Positions 4,813 to 5,017 of a stretch of 5,017 nt of DNA are shown here, one piece after another. The notes under the pieces are model-generated. The model had not been told where the DNA came from. It worked only from the letters and a program-made list of their open reading frames with translations, and searched no databases. Each line of letters opens with the position of its first letter. Position 1 is the first letter of the stretch. A program made the position numbers and the translations under genes. This DNA is from Limnochordia bacterium (lineage in GTDB: Bacteria > Bacillota > Limnochordia > Darwinibacteriales > DTU012), in the NCBI GenBank assembly GCA_007116995.1, contig SKHL01000101.1:1-5017 (forward strand), given 5' to 3'.

Positions 4813-5017
4813 TTATGCAGCGATATCCACACGTTTCCAAGAACCTAGAAGAAAGAACACTACCGCAAATAATATCAGTACACCAATTTCAAGACTAACA
4901 CCTGTCACTGAAGCGCCATATATGGCTTTAGTAGCTCCCTCGATAACCCAAGTTGTCGGTACAAACTTCCCTATCTCTTGCAGCAGATTAGGCATAATCC
5001 ACCGAGGCCAAAAGCAA
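4813..5017 (-). CDS. ABC-2 type transporter permease, C-terminal end (cut by window edge)
   Basis: The frame is open to the window edge, and its first visible residues read CFWPRWIMPNLLQEIGKFVP followed by TTWVIEG. This is the usual ABC-2 permease ending: a [GS]-x-[FW]-[FW]-P element, 'MP..LQ.IG.F.P..W..E', a short loop (ATKAIYGAS), a last membrane helix (about VSLEIGVLILFAVVFFLLG) and a short basic tail ending KRVDIAA. A Met codon at 4993-4995 is internal to this conserved block and is not the real start. The protein forms the membrane channel of an exporter together with an ATPase, which would be expected just beyond the window edge. Its gene is followed after 26 nt by the sensor kinase, an order seen in yvfRSTU-like cassettes that respond to membrane-active or antibiotic compounds. 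The substrate is unknown. Confidence 0.88.
   Translation of the reverse strand, partial: CFWPRWIMPNLLQEIGKFVPTTWVIEGATKAIYGASVTGVSLEIGVLILFAVVFFLLGSWKRVDIAA

Noticed and set aside
4787..4840. The 18-residue N-terminal extension of the histidine kinase (start at 4838-4840)
   Set aside because: It would overlap the permease end, lacks a good ribosome site, and the AAGGAG at 4795-4800 points to the ATG at 4784-4786.
1..5017. CRISPR array, tRNA, rRNA, complete insertion sequence or attachment site
   Set aside because: No spaced direct repeats, tRNA-like cloverleaf, transposase motifs or paired terminal repeats with target duplications were seen.

Overview
The window looks like a chromosomal accessory stretch from an AT-rich Gram-positive-type bacterium, most likely a member of the Bacillota. 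The reasons are strong purine-rich Shine-Dalgarno sites (AAGGAG, GGAGGT), an ABC-2 permease / HisKA_3 kinase / NarL-type regulator cassette of the kind common in that phylum, and small pyrophosphatase-like, aminoglycoside-phosphotransferase-like and methyltransferase fragments that resemble Bacillota proteins from memory. No search was run, so the lineage is an inference.

Layout, left to right. Bases 2-423 (+ strand) hold the end of a MazE-type antitoxin and a complete MazF-type endoribonuclease, overlapping by one base (TAATG). Bases 424-748 contain no intact gene, only an unrecognised open C-terminal coding remnant on the + strand (504-773) and an imperfect inverted repeat. Everything from 749 to the right edge is on the - strand. 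Reading 5' to 3' on that strand from the right edge: the C-terminus of an ABC-2 permease (4813-5017), a membrane histidine kinase (3686-4786), its response regulator (3085-3708), a broken SAM-dependent methyltransferase (2762-2984), a family S1 sulfatase (1329-2738), and a broken chimera of a pyrophosphatase-like domain with the N-terminal third of an aminoglycoside-phosphotransferase-like protein (749-1363).

Two functional units look intact. MazEF is a toxin-antitoxin pair. The permease, kinase and regulator form one tightly packed operon (26-nt gap, then overlapping genes), which suggests a two-component system controlling the adjacent exporter, as in drug- or envelope-stress cassettes. The sulfatase has its full set of active-site motifs, but its natural start codon appears to be ATT rather than ATG. 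The methyltransferase, the pyrophosphatase/APH chimera and the + strand remnant are decaying genes.

The most unusual sequence-level features are two perfect 18-19 bp inverted repeats inside coding sequence. One (1144-1183, 4-nt loop) sits exactly where the pyrophosphatase-like domain appears to have lost about 18-20 residues. The other (4689-4736, 10-nt loop) lies in the membrane region of the histidine kinase. Template-switch mutation at a quasipalindrome is a reasonable explanation for the first and possible for the second. I do not see convincing evidence of a new multi-gene system here.
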